Source of the DNA: UBA4416 sp040389965
GTDB taxonomy: Bacteria > Bacteroidota > Bacteroidia > B-17B0 > Aurantibacillaceae
Length of the DNA: 64,000 bases
Assembly: GCA_040389965.1 (NCBI GenBank)
Contig: JAZJZF010000013.1
Location: 9,606-73,605 of the forward strand
Direction: 5' to 3'
The notes under the pieces were generated by a model. It was given only the letters and a program-made list of their open reading frames with translations. It made no database searches and was not told the DNA's origin. Below, piece after piece: positions 43,958 to 53,429 of this stretch (positions are counted from its first letter, which is position 1; every line of letters begins with the position of its first letter). A program made the position numbers and the translations under genes.

Positions 43958-45811
43958 ATGTCTTTCATGAACAAAATATCAATCTGGGTAAAAGAGCATT
44001 ACTTTTTAACATCAATTATTCTTGTTTCCACATTTTTAAGAATTTATCATATAGATTTTCAGAGTTTATGGGTAGATGAAATAAATACAATGGCTCAAGC
44101 TACACCTTATCAGGGGTTTAGAGAGACGTATAAGTCTTTACTAGCTACTGATTTACAACCTCCCCTTTATTTTTATATATTAAAATATTTATTTAGAATA
44201 TTTGGTTATACTACTTTAGTCATGAGGTTATTCTCTGCTTTTTTAGGTATAGCAGGTGTTTGGGCGATATATTTATTAGGAAAAGAAATTTTTAACAAGA
44301 AAGCGGGACTTTTAGCAGCGGCGATTTTATGCTTGAATATTTTTCATATTCACTATTCTCAGGAAGGTCGACCTTATGCATTCTTAACATTGTTTGCCAT
44401 ATTATCGTTTTATAGATTATGCCGTTATATTAAAAATCCTTCATATAAAAATGTTATAATATATAGTGTTTTTGCCTGTTTGATGTTATATGGGCACCCA
44501 TTTGGCTTATTTGCATTACTATCACAGTATTGTATAATTTTTTATTATTTTGTACTCTATGATGTAAAAAAAAGGATAGCTCTTTTAAAACATGGAGCAA
44601 TATCAATTTTAATTACGTCTATATTATATATACCGGCAATACCTTTGCTGGCTTCAGCTGCGAATGTAGATTCTTTTTGGATAGAGCTTCCTGGTAAGAA
44701 TGAATTTGCTAATATTTTGAGCCAATATTTCGGTGACTCAGAAATTATTCTTTCAATTGTATATTTATCTTTAATTATATTTTTTATCAGGATGTTTAAT
44801 GAAACTGGTAAATACAACAAGCTTATAAGAGCCGATGATTCGAACTATATAAACAGTTACATTATACTAATTCCCTGGATTACAGCTTGTATTGTCATTC
44901 CATTGATAAGATCCTATCTAAAAGTTCCAATGATTATTCCTCGTTATTTAATTATTGTTCTTCCCGCAGTAATATTGATAATATCAATAGGTATTTTACA
45001 AATAAAGCATACTCTTGTTAAATACTCTTTTTTTGGATTATTCATTATTTTTTCTTTGGTAGATATTTTTGTTGTTAAAGATTTTTATAATAAACGTACG
45101 AAGACAGATTTTAGAGGAATAACTAATTATGTTATAAAAAACATACATGAAGGTGATGAATTAGTTTCAAGAGTAGGATGGCATTATTCATATTTTTTCG
45201 ATAATTCTACACCTAAGGTTCCTGTATTATGGAATTCGTTTGATGCCTATGTTGGGACAATGATGAAATGGCCGGATAATTATAAACATCCTTTTTGGTT
45301 TGTTGATGCTCAAAATGCTCCACTTACATTAAATCCGGAGCAAACAGCTTATTTAAACGAGCATTTTTATATTCATAACAGAAAAGATCTTTATAGTGCC
45401 TTGGGAATATATTACATATATAAAACTACAAATTATTTTAAGCCGCAATTTAAAGATCAGTCGCAATTAAATAATACAAATAATGACCCTTTAGAATTAG
45501 CAACAAACACTACTGTGTCATCAATTCCAATGCACTTAGAAAAAGGTAATTATTACATTCTCATTTCAGGAAGAAGCTTACCGGATGTGTCTGTTAATGA
45601 TATTAATGCACATTTAAGTATTAAAATTAATGGGAAATCGATTGGTGGTATTTTTATGAATGAAAACGAATCTGTTTCAACACAACAACTAAAATTTCAT
45701 TTAAATACAACTGAAGATTGTAGTGTGGAAATTATTTATGATAATAGTTTTTCTCTTGGAAATAAAACCCGTAAAGCTGTTTTATCTTCTGTTTATTTTG
45801 AAAAAATATAA
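43958..45811 (+). CDS. GT-C fold membrane glycosyltransferase (GT39/ArnT-like)
   Basis: 617 residues. About eleven membrane segments up to residue about 380, then a lumenal domain of about 230 residues that includes a carbohydrate-binding-like sandwich (HLEKGNYYILISGRSL...). The first loop has LWVDEINTMAQATPYQG with the DE pair that GT-C enzymes use for the lipid-linked donor; QPPLYFYILKYLFRIFG is also typical. It probably adds a sugar to the glycan on the periplasmic side. 63 bases after the initiating transferase. Confidence 0.8.
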   Translation: MSFMNKISIWVKEHYFLTSIILVSTFLRIYHIDFQSLWVDEINTMAQATPYQGFRETYKSLLATDLQPPLYFYILKYLFRIFGYTTLVMRLFSAFLGIAGVWAIYLLGKEIFNKKAGLLAAAILCLNIFHIHYSQEGRPYAFLTLFAILSFYRLCRYIKNPSYKNVIIYSVFACLMLYGHPFGLFALLSQYCIIFYYFVLYDVKKRIALLKHGAISILITSILYIPAIPLLASAANVDSFWIELPGKNEFANILSQYFGDSEIILSIVYLSLIIFFIRMFNETGKYNKLIRADDSNYINSYIILIPWITACIVIPLIRSYLKVPMIIPRYLIIVLPAVILIISIGILQIKHTLVKYSFFGLFIIFSLVDIFVVKDFYNKRTKTDFRGITNYVIKNIHEGDELVSRVGWHYSYFFDNSTPKVPVLWNSFDAYVGTMMKWPDNYKHPFWFVDAQNAPLTLNPEQTAYLNEHFYIHNRKDLYSALGIYYIYKTTNYFKPQFKDQSQLNNTNNDPLELATNTTVSSIPMHLEKGNYYILISGRSLPDVSVNDINAHLSIKINGKSIGGIFMNENESVSTQQLKFHLNTTEDCSVEIIYDNSFSLGNKTRKAVLSSVYFEKI

Positions 45812-45826
45812 ATTAGTTGTAAAACA

Positions 45827-47296
45827 ATGCAAAAAACCGGCTTGAGGCATATTTTATCACTTTTTTCAGCTAATGCTCTTCAAATTGGTTTTTCACAATT
45901 AGGTGGCCTTTTTTTATTTTGGCAGGCAAGTAAGGAACTTTCTAAAGTTGATTTTGGTGATTTTAACTGGTATTTTGCCGTTTACGGAACTTTAATAGCT
46001 GTATTCTCTTTTGGATTTGATTTTATTATTATAAAAAGGGTTTCTGCAAAAAATGACCTGGATGCGGCCCGTATACAACTTATTCAAGGTGTTATTATAT
46101 GTCTGCTTGCCGTAATTCCGATTTTGTTTATTATCTATTCAGGATTTTTTTCTGAGCGGGTTAAAGAAACGCTGTTTATTCTGGTANNNNNNNNNNTTAT
46201 TTTAAGAAATCTTCAATTTACATTTTTAAGTATGCCTTTTAAAAATGCTTTAACGGGGAAGGAATTATTTGCAAAATCCGCACAGGCTGTTATTATTTCA
46301 AATAGTATAAAAATAGGTTTGATTTTTTGTCTATATCTTACACATGCAGTAACTCTTTTTAATGTAAGTGTTACTTTAGCTATAAGTAATTTTATAGAAC
46401 TGCTAGTTTATATTATTAACTCCTACAAGGTTTTTAATAAATCTTTTTTTTCAAAGAGTATAGATCTAAAATTCTACAAACAACTTTTAAGGGAATCATT
46501 ACCACAGTTAGGTGTTATTATTTTTGATTCGGCTTTTGCCAGAATTGACTGGATTTTATTAGGATTATTGTCTACAACAAATGCTGCTGTAAATACGGCC
46601 GAATATAGTTTTGCTTATAAAATATTCGAATTATCCCGGTTACCTTTATTAATCCTTGCCCCTATTCTTTTTACAAGGTTTTCGAAGTTGTTTTTTAATC
46701 CGGCAAACATTACAAACGAGGTAAGTTCAGGTATCTATTCTTTCTTTAAAATAGAACTAATAATAGGAATGATTATTCCTTTGCTCCTTAATATTTCATG
46801 GACTCCCTTAATGCAATTTTTCACATCGGGCAAGTATGGCCCTGAAAATGAGCATATTTATTTTATTTTGTCACTTACTGTGCCAATTATGTACATGATC
46901 AATTTTTTATGGACAATAGCTTTTGCCCAGGGACAATTAAAACTGACCATGTCTTTAAGTATTATTAATTCTGTATTGAATGTCATAATGAATATTATTT
47001 TGATTCCATTATATGGACAAACAGGAGCTGCACTTTCTTTCTTAATTTGTAATGTCATTATGTTTCCTATTTATTTATACTTTGTTAATCAAAAACATAT
47101 AAAGTTTCCCGTAAAAGAAAGTGTTATTGTTGTTTTAATAGCAACTGTTACAGGTGTTGGTTGCTATTTTATACCTATATTTTTTATTTATAAATGCTGC
47201 ATTTGTGTTTTACTGTATATTTTGATTATTTATGGATTAAAAATCCTCACATTTGCAGAAATTAAAACATTAAAACATTTTATCAATAAAAATTGA
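45827..47296 (+). CDS. Polysaccharide flippase (Wzx/MATE-like)
   Basis: 489 residues with a 10-N gap at 46187-46196. About 14 hydrophobic segments, and the starting pattern GLRHILSLFSANALQIGFSQ, LRESLPQLGVIIFDSAFARI and LTVPIMYMINFLWTIAFAQG are typical of Wzx flippases that move lipid-linked repeat units across the inner membrane. TTATT lies on both sides of the gap, and joining at it keeps the frame (KETLFILRNLQF), so the gap may be spurious. It overlaps the next start by 4 bases. Confidence 0.85.
   Translation: MQKTGLRHILSLFSANALQIGFSQLGGLFLFWQASKELSKVDFGDFNWYFAVYGTLIAVFSFGFDFIIIKRVSAKNDLDAARIQLIQGVIICLLAVIPILFIIYSGFFSERVKETLFILVXXXXILRNLQFTFLSMPFKNALTGKELFAKSAQAVIISNSIKIGLIFCLYLTHAVTLFNVSVTLAISNFIELLVYIINSYKVFNKSFFSKSIDLKFYKQLLRESLPQLGVIIFDSAFARIDWILLGLLSTTNAAVNTAEYSFAYKIFELSRLPLLILAPILFTRFSKLFFNPANITNEVSSGIYSFFKIELIIGMIIPLLLNISWTPLMQFFTSGKYGPENEHIYFILSLTVPIMYMINFLWTIAFAQGQLKLTMSLSIINSVLNVIMNIILIPLYGQTGAALSFLICNVIMFPIYLYFVNQKHIKFPVKESVIVVLIATVTGVGCYFIPIFFIYKCCICVLLYILIIYGLKILTFAEIKTLKHFINKN
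46187..46196. other. Assembly gap (10 N) in the flippase gene
   Basis: Ten N. TTATT at 46176-46180 recurs at 46197-46201; merging the two copies removes 21 bases and leaves the frame intact. Confidence 0.95.
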
Positions 47297-48513
47297 ACAT
47301 TTTATTTATATGTGATGAATACCCTCCCGGCAAAAATGGCGGGATAGGTACTTCTGTACAAATATTAGGTAGGGAGTTGGTTAAACAAGGACACTCTATA
47401 TTTGTGGCAGGACTATATTCATATAATTATGGTCAAAAAGATTACGAAGTAGATAATGGGATAAAAGTATGGCGCCTAAGATATGGGTTAAACCTTCATT
47501 TGAGTTCAGAAAGCAGATTCTATAACTTACTCGATAAATTACCAGATTCCATTAAACGCCATCTGAATGGGGAAAAGGCATTTGCGAAATTTATAGATTT
47601 TATAAATAAACTCATTGACAACGAAAAAATTGATGTCATTGAAATTGCAGATTATAACAATTTTTGCCAACATGTTGGATTTGTGGCAAAATGGCCCAAG
47701 TTTAAGGTTCCACTTATTCTAAAATCACATGGCTCGCATACTTATTTTTCAGATGAACAAAATATTCCACCCATAAAATATCTTCATGATACGGATATTG
47801 AATTGTATAAAAGAGCTAATGCCATTTCTGCAGTAAGTAAATATACTGCAGACAAAGACATAAAATTATTTGATTTGAATAAAGAAGTAAAGATCCTTTA
47901 TAATGGAATTAATATTTCTGATAAGACTACAACTCAAATAAGGGAACGAAAATTAGTAGTATTTACAGGGAGTTTAGCATATAAAAAAGGGATATTCTCG
48001 TTGATTAAAGCCTGGAATATTGTATATGAAAAATTTCCTGATGCAAACCTTAAGGTTATAGGTAAAGGGAAAACAACTGATTTAATGCCATTACTCAATA
48101 GGGAAGCGGTTCATTCAGTTGATTTTAAAGGACATATTAGCAGAGATGTTTTATTTTCAACATTATCAAAAGCAACGTTGGCTGTATTTCCCTCATATAG
48201 TGAAACTTTTGGTTTGGGAGCAGTAGAAGCCATGAGCTTATATTGCCCCGTAATCTACACAAAAAGGTCTTGTGGGCCTGAAATAGTAAAAGATAAAACA
48301 GATGGTTTATTAGTTGATCCTGATAACATTCATGAAATTGCGGAAAGCATCATTACCTTAATTGAAAATGAAGCGTTAAGGAATAAATTAGCAGCTTCCG
48401 GTTTTGAATCGGTAAAATCCAGGTTTGATATTAAATATATTGCATCTTCGCACATAGAGTTTTATAAAGATGTGATAATAAATTTTAATAAAAATGAAAG
48501 CTCTAATAAATAA
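47293..48513 (+). CDS. Glycosyltransferase family 4
   Basis: 406 residues. The start is TTG at 47293, which overlaps the flippase stop (TTGA), giving MNILFICDEYPPGKNGGIGT. GT-B fold: the first half has the glycine-rich GGIGTSVQILGREL, the second half has FTGSLAYKKGIFSLIKAW and the EX7E-type donor site FPSYSETFGLGAVEAMSLYC. It transfers a sugar from a nucleotide donor in the cytoplasm. Overlaps the next gene by 20 bases. Confidence 0.9.
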   Translation: MNILFICDEYPPGKNGGIGTSVQILGRELVKQGHSIFVAGLYSYNYGQKDYEVDNGIKVWRLRYGLNLHLSSESRFYNLLDKLPDSIKRHLNGEKAFAKFIDFINKLIDNEKIDVIEIADYNNFCQHVGFVAKWPKFKVPLILKSHGSHTYFSDEQNIPPIKYLHDTDIELYKRANAISAVSKYTADKDIKLFDLNKEVKILYNGINISDKTTTQIRERKLVVFTGSLAYKKGIFSLIKAWNIVYEKFPDANLKVIGKGKTTDLMPLLNREAVHSVDFKGHISRDVLFSTLSKATLAVFPSYSETFGLGAVEAMSLYCPVIYTKRSCGPEIVKDKTDGLLVDPDNIHEIAESIITLIENEALRNKLAASGFESVKSRFDIKYIASSHIEFYKDVIINFNKNESSNK

Positions 48514-50119
48514 AGCGGCGCTATTTTTTTTAAGCATCAGAGAATCTGTTTTAAAAAAAGCCGATCCTATTTTCCTTTTATTTATATTATTGATTACTAA
48601 CTATCGTTTTTCTTTAAAGATAATCGCAATTATTGCTATTTACATTTATCGTCCAAATTTTAAGTTTAAAAAATCCGGGGTAATCTATTTTTATATAGGG
48701 ATAATCGTATTAGCCATTTTCAATTTATTAGTCATTAATAACAACCTTCACTATAATTATATAATGGTAGTTTTAAGTGGTTGCCTGATATGGGCGGCTT
48801 GCCTACTAGTATTTCATCAACTAGTACTATTTATTGAACTAAATACCGTCGATAAAATCATTAATTCTATAAAAATATTAGTGTTTTTAAATTTTCTTTG
48901 TTCTTTATATGATCTTTTTAAGATAATGATTATTACCCACACACTTAATCCTTATACGCTTATAAGTCCACCTCCTTATGGGATTTCTTCAGGTGATTTA
49001 ATTGGTGGCGTTTATGGAGAGATGCATCTTGTAAATATGACTATATCGTCCATGATGTTAATCTTCTTTTTATACCAAAAAAACTTTGTCTACATTTTAT
49101 TTTCTATTATTCCTCTTTTATTAACCGGAAGCAATTTTGGAACTCTTATTTCGATAGCATCATTAGGCTATATCTTTATTATAAAAAATGAAAATATAAC
49201 CAGGTATTATATAGCTTTTAGTATAGCAATCGTATTAGTTTTCTACATTAAAGTTACTCCCGAAAACCTAAGCTATTTAAAAAATAGTTTAACAAAAATA
49301 ACTCACCAGGTTGAACATAAACCTAAAGTAAAAGTTGCTGTTTCTGATTCAAATCAGCCTCCTCAAAAAAGTGCAGAAGATATTAAAATAGAAAAAATTA
49401 ATAATTATTCTGCTTATAAATATGGCAAAAACTTTAATAATGATACGGTTTATCACTTAAAACAGGCATATATACAGCAACAGCAAAAACTACTAAGAGA
49501 CAAAGAAGACTACACTCATTATGTAAAAGATTCGATTAAAAAAGCAAAAGAAAAGGACAAAAGATTTGAATATGGAAAACTTAAAAAATTTGATTTCAAT
49601 TCAAAATCAGGAAAACTTATTTCATTTATGCAAACAAAAGACCTTTTGCAAAGTAATTGGAAATACTTCCTTTTTGGTGCGGGTCTAGGTTCATTTTCTT
49701 CACGATTGGCTTTTATAACCTCTGGGATTGTGGATGATTCGAGAGTATTAATGAGGATACCTAAATATGAAAACCCTCTATTTGCTAATAATCATGAGGC
49801 TATTTTCAGGTATTTGCTTTTTCTTGACGATGAATACCACAGCGTTACCAACCTTCCATTTTGCTGGTATAATGAGTTATTAGGAGAATATGGAATTATC
49901 GGATTAATATTATTCAGTTTATTTTATCTTGGTTTTTTTATAAAAAAAATACGATTACTCACATTTGGTAAATTATTATTAGTAACAATTCTTATATTTT
50001 TCTTATTTGACTATTGGTATCAAAGACTATCAGTAATGGTATTGTTTGAATTATTGATGCTACTGGATATAAAAATACAATCAGAAAAAGCACATAAACA
50101 TTTAGAAGAAAAAAAATGA
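48494..50119 (+). CDS. Polysaccharide polymerase-like membrane protein (Wzy-like) with large charged loop
   Basis: 541 residues. Membrane segments fill residues about 25-260 and 430-525. Between them is a highly charged region of about 110 residues (Lys, Glu, Asp, Gln rich), which contains AYIQQQQKLLRDKED. After it comes FLFGAGLGSFSSRLAF, a pattern seen in O-antigen polymerases and ligases. The length of the loop is unusual. It begins inside the upstream GT gene and ends in an ATGA overlap with the GT2 gene. A Wzy role is inferred from topology and context. Confidence 0.65.
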   Translation: MKALINKAALFFLSIRESVLKKADPIFLLFILLITNYRFSLKIIAIIAIYIYRPNFKFKKSGVIYFYIGIIVLAIFNLLVINNNLHYNYIMVVLSGCLIWAACLLVFHQLVLFIELNTVDKIINSIKILVFLNFLCSLYDLFKIMIITHTLNPYTLISPPPYGISSGDLIGGVYGEMHLVNMTISSMMLIFFLYQKNFVYILFSIIPLLLTGSNFGTLISIASLGYIFIIKNENITRYYIAFSIAIVLVFYIKVTPENLSYLKNSLTKITHQVEHKPKVKVAVSDSNQPPQKSAEDIKIEKINNYSAYKYGKNFNNDTVYHLKQAYIQQQQKLLRDKEDYTHYVKDSIKKAKEKDKRFEYGKLKKFDFNSKSGKLISFMQTKDLLQSNWKYFLFGAGLGSFSSRLAFITSGIVDDSRVLMRIPKYENPLFANNHEAIFRYLLFLDDEYHSVTNLPFCWYNELLGEYGIIGLILFSLFYLGFFIKKIRLLTFGKLLLVTILIFFLFDYWYQRLSVMVLFELLMLLDIKIQSEKAHKHLEEKK

Positions 50120-51057
50120 AAACAGATATAACTGTTTTAATGCCTGTTTATAATGGCGGAAAATACTTAAAAGAGGCAATAGACAGTATATTGAATCAGA
50201 CTTATACGGATTTTGAGTTTCTAATTATTAACGATGGCTCTACCGATAATAGTATTGAGATTATAAATGCTTATGCTGATAATAGGATCCGTTTGATTAA
50301 TCAGAAAAACGGAGGAGTTTCAGATGCTTTAAATACCGGTTTAAAACACGCTGTTGGAGAATACATCGTAAGATTTGATGCTGATGATGTATGCTACCCT
50401 ACCCGTATTGAAGAGCAATATAATTTTATGATGAAATATCCCGAGTATATTTTAGTTGGATCTGACGCTGATTATATCACAAAAGACGGGGAATATATTT
50501 TTACATTTAATAATAAGGGATATACTGATGAACAGATAAGAGAAAGTAGCGTTTATAGCTGCCCTTTTATACATAGTACAGTTATGTACAAAAAACAGGT
50601 TGTATTAGATTTAGGAGGTTACGAAGTAAAAGCGCATACCTTTGAAGACTATTTTTTATGGACAAAATTATTAAAGGTTGGTAAGGTTTATAATTTTAAT
50701 AAACCCATGATCAAAGTAAGATTTAATCCGGAATCAGTAACAGTTGATAGCAAAGATTACAATAAAACGTTCAGGCAATTACATCAAAAGGCTCTTTTAA
50801 CAGGTGTTATAACAGATGCTGAAGGGGAATTAATTTTAAAAAGCATCGAAAAATTAGACAAAAACAAAAAAGAGTTTTCGTATAATCGCATGCTTGGTAA
50901 AAAATATTTATGGAACAATTACCAGCCATTAAAGGCAAGGTCTCATTTACGCCAGGCTGTAAAGATAAAACCACTGGATCTGGTTTCGTTTATATTGATT
51001 TTACTTTCTTACCTACCCGCCAGATTTATACAATTTATTTACTCGAAATTTAAGTAA
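50116..51057 (+). CDS. Glycosyltransferase family 2
   Basis: 313 residues. GT-A fold: ITVLMPVYNGGKYLKEAIDS at the N-terminus, IINDGSTDNS and the donor-metal motif RFDADD (about 92-97). The last 45 residues are basic with a hydrophobic end (VSFILILLSYLPARFIQFIY), likely a membrane anchor. It overlaps the polymerase stop by 4 bases. It adds one sugar to the growing unit in the cytoplasm. Confidence 0.93.
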   Translation: MKTDITVLMPVYNGGKYLKEAIDSILNQTYTDFEFLIINDGSTDNSIEIINAYADNRIRLINQKNGGVSDALNTGLKHAVGEYIVRFDADDVCYPTRIEEQYNFMMKYPEYILVGSDADYITKDGEYIFTFNNKGYTDEQIRESSVYSCPFIHSTVMYKKQVVLDLGGYEVKAHTFEDYFLWTKLLKVGKVYNFNKPMIKVRFNPESVTVDSKDYNKTFRQLHQKALLTGVITDAEGELILKSIEKLDKNKKEFSYNRMLGKKYLWNNYQPLKARSHLRQAVKIKPLDLVSFILILLSYLPARFIQFIYSKFK

Positions 51058-51164
51058 ATTGGATCTATAAAACCGCCTTAAAAATAGGTGATTTTGTTTT
51101 TAAAGTGTATTTTTAATCCCATTAAAAACAGCACATTTACGGCATGTCAAAATCAATTTAGAAG

Positions 51165-52322
51165 ATGAAAAATATACTTTTCATTCATCAATCTGCAGAA
51201 TTATATGGTTCAGACAAAACGCTGCTTTTATTAGTTACCCAATTTAAAGCGAAGGGTATAAATCCAATTGTAGTACTTCCTCAAAATGGCCCCCTTTTAA
51301 CTATTTTACAGGAAAATAAGATACATGTTATTTTAGCTCCCGTATTAAAAATTTCAAGAACCATGTTTGGATTCAAAAACATGCTTTCTTTACCGTTTCA
51401 GATTTCGTCTTCCATAAAAATTATTAATGAAGCATGTAAGAACAATAAAATTGATCTGGTATATTCAAATACATTAGCTGTGTTGATAGGCTTGATTTAT
51501 GCAAGAAGAAATAAAATAAAACATATCTGGCATGTTCATGAAATTATTGAAAGTCCTCAGATCGTAAAAAAGATTTTTAAAAAGCTTATTTCACTAAAAG
51601 TAAATAGTAAAATTATTTTTAATTCTTATGCTACTCAGGCATTTTGGGAAAATGAACAAGCCGGCAAAACAGGATCTGTTGTTGTATGGAATGGCGTTTC
51701 TAAAGAGCGTGAGCCTATAAATAATGCTATTATTGAAGATATAAGAACAAATCTGTTTGATGTGAAATCTACAGACATAGTTATTGCTTTAGTTGGTCGT
51801 ATTAATAAATGGAAAGGACAAAAACTATTATTAGAAGCATTCAAAAAAATTGTGCCTAAAGCAGATAATCTTAAACTTATCTTTGTTGGTTCTCCACCGC
51901 CAAATCAGGAAATATATCTGGACGACTTAAAAATAAAAATTGTTGAAGACAAGATGCAGGATCAGGTAAGAATAATCCCTTTTCAAAATAATATTTGGAA
52001 TATCTGGCAATCTGTTGATATTGCCGTTGTACCTTCCACAGAGCCTGAACCTTTTGGTTTAGTTGCTATTGAAGCCATGTTGTGTGGTAAACCTGTAATA
52101 GCAGCAAATCATGGTGGTTTAAAAGAGATTGTAGTTCAAAATGAAACCGGAATATTATTTGAACCAAACCAGGTTTTAGAACTTGAAAAAGCATTAAGTA
52201 AACTCATTTTAGAAAAAGACACGAGAGAATTAATGGGAAAGAAAGGATATGAAAGAGCTATAGCCGATTTTACATTAGAACAATACGTTACAAAAATTAA
52301 ACAGATTTGCCTAAATATATAG
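51165..52322 (+). CDS. Glycosyltransferase family 4
   Basis: 385 residues. GT-B fold: NILFIHQSAELYGSDKTLL at the N-terminus, IALVGRINKWKGQKLLLEAF in the second domain, and the donor site STEPEPFGLVAIEAMLCGKP with both Glu of the EX7E motif. A 107-base gap separates it from the GT2 gene, so it may begin a second transcript. The acceptor is unknown. Confidence 0.92.
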   Translation: MKNILFIHQSAELYGSDKTLLLLVTQFKAKGINPIVVLPQNGPLLTILQENKIHVILAPVLKISRTMFGFKNMLSLPFQISSSIKIINEACKNNKIDLVYSNTLAVLIGLIYARRNKIKHIWHVHEIIESPQIVKKIFKKLISLKVNSKIIFNSYATQAFWENEQAGKTGSVVVWNGVSKEREPINNAIIEDIRTNLFDVKSTDIVIALVGRINKWKGQKLLLEAFKKIVPKADNLKLIFVGSPPPNQEIYLDDLKIKIVEDKMQDQVRIIPFQNNIWNIWQSVDIAVVPSTEPEPFGLVAIEAMLCGKPVIAANHGGLKEIVVQNETGILFEPNQVLELEKALSKLILEKDTRELMGKKGYERAIADFTLEQYVTKIKQICLNI

Positions 52323-52340
52323 GTCTACATTTAATCATAT

Positions 52341-53429
52341 ATGAAAATTGGAATAATAGGTACAAGGGGAATTCCTAATAATTATGGCGGTTTTGAGCAA
52401 TTTGCTCAATACTTATCGGTTGGACTTACCGAAAAAGGCCATGAAGTATTTGTCTACAATTCTCATAACCATTTGTATAAAGAAGACAAATGGAAAGGTG
52501 TTAATATCATTCATAAATATGATCCCGAATTTAAAATTGGGACAGCAGGGCAATTTATTTATGACCTAAATTGCATTCTTGATAGTAGAAAAAGAAAATT
52601 TGATATCATTTTAAACCTCGGTTACACAAGTAGTTCGATATGGGGGAAATTTTTTCCAAAAAAAACCGTATTGATTACAAATATGGATGGGCTTGAATGG
52701 AAACGCACTAAATTTAGTAAAAGGGTCCAGAAATTTCTATTATATGCAGAAAAACTGGCTACAATTCATAGCGACGTTCTTATTGCAGATTCAATAGGTA
52801 TTCAAAAATACATTACCGATAAATACAATAAACAATCGCACTATATAGCTTATGGAGCAGACTTATTTGAAAGCCCTGATGAAAGTATTTTGAAAGAATA
52901 CAATCTTAGCCCTTTTCAATATAATATGCTGATTGCCCGTATTGAACCTGAAAACAATATTGAGTTAATATTAGATGGTATTCATGCATCTTCTAAAAAA
53001 GATATCTTTTTAGTAATTGGAAACTACAAAAATAATTTTGGTCAATATTTATTCGAAAAGTATAAGTCTAACGAGCACATAAAATTTATGGGTCCGATCT
53101 ATAATATAAATGTGATTAATAATTTACGTTATTATTCTAATTTATATTTCCATGGGCATTCTGTTGGCGGTACTAATCCTTCGTTATTAGAAGCAATGGC
53201 AAGTAGTGGATTAATTGTAGCTCATGATAACGACTTTAACAAAAGCATACTTAATGAAGATGCATTTTACTTTACAACACCAGATGATATTAAAAAAACA
53301 GTTGAATCAAATCCTGTAAAAAATCAATATTCCGGATTTATAAAAAATAATTGTAAGAAAATTAAACTTATTTATTCCTGGAAAAACATTATAGATCAAT
53401 ATGAACAGGTTATGTTAAATTCTCTTTAG
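52341..53429 (+). CDS. DUF1972-type glycosyltransferase (GT4-like)
   Basis: 362 residues. The N-terminus IGIIGTRGIPNNYGGFEQF is the DUF1972 signature, found in rhamnosyl- and galactosyltransferases of polysaccharide loci; TNMDGLEWKRTKFSKRVQKF and SVGGTNPSLLEAMASSG (donor site) also fit. It lies 18 bases after the previous gene and ends directly next to the ligase-like gene. Donor and acceptor unknown. Confidence 0.9.
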   Translation: MKIGIIGTRGIPNNYGGFEQFAQYLSVGLTEKGHEVFVYNSHNHLYKEDKWKGVNIIHKYDPEFKIGTAGQFIYDLNCILDSRKRKFDIILNLGYTSSSIWGKFFPKKTVLITNMDGLEWKRTKFSKRVQKFLLYAEKLATIHSDVLIADSIGIQKYITDKYNKQSHYIAYGADLFESPDESILKEYNLSPFQYNMLIARIEPENNIELILDGIHASSKKDIFLVIGNYKNNFGQYLFEKYKSNEHIKFMGPIYNINVINNLRYYSNLYFHGHSVGGTNPSLLEAMASSGLIVAHDNDFNKSILNEDAFYFTTPDDIKKTVESNPVKNQYSGFIKNNCKKIKLIYSWKNIIDQYEQVMLNSL

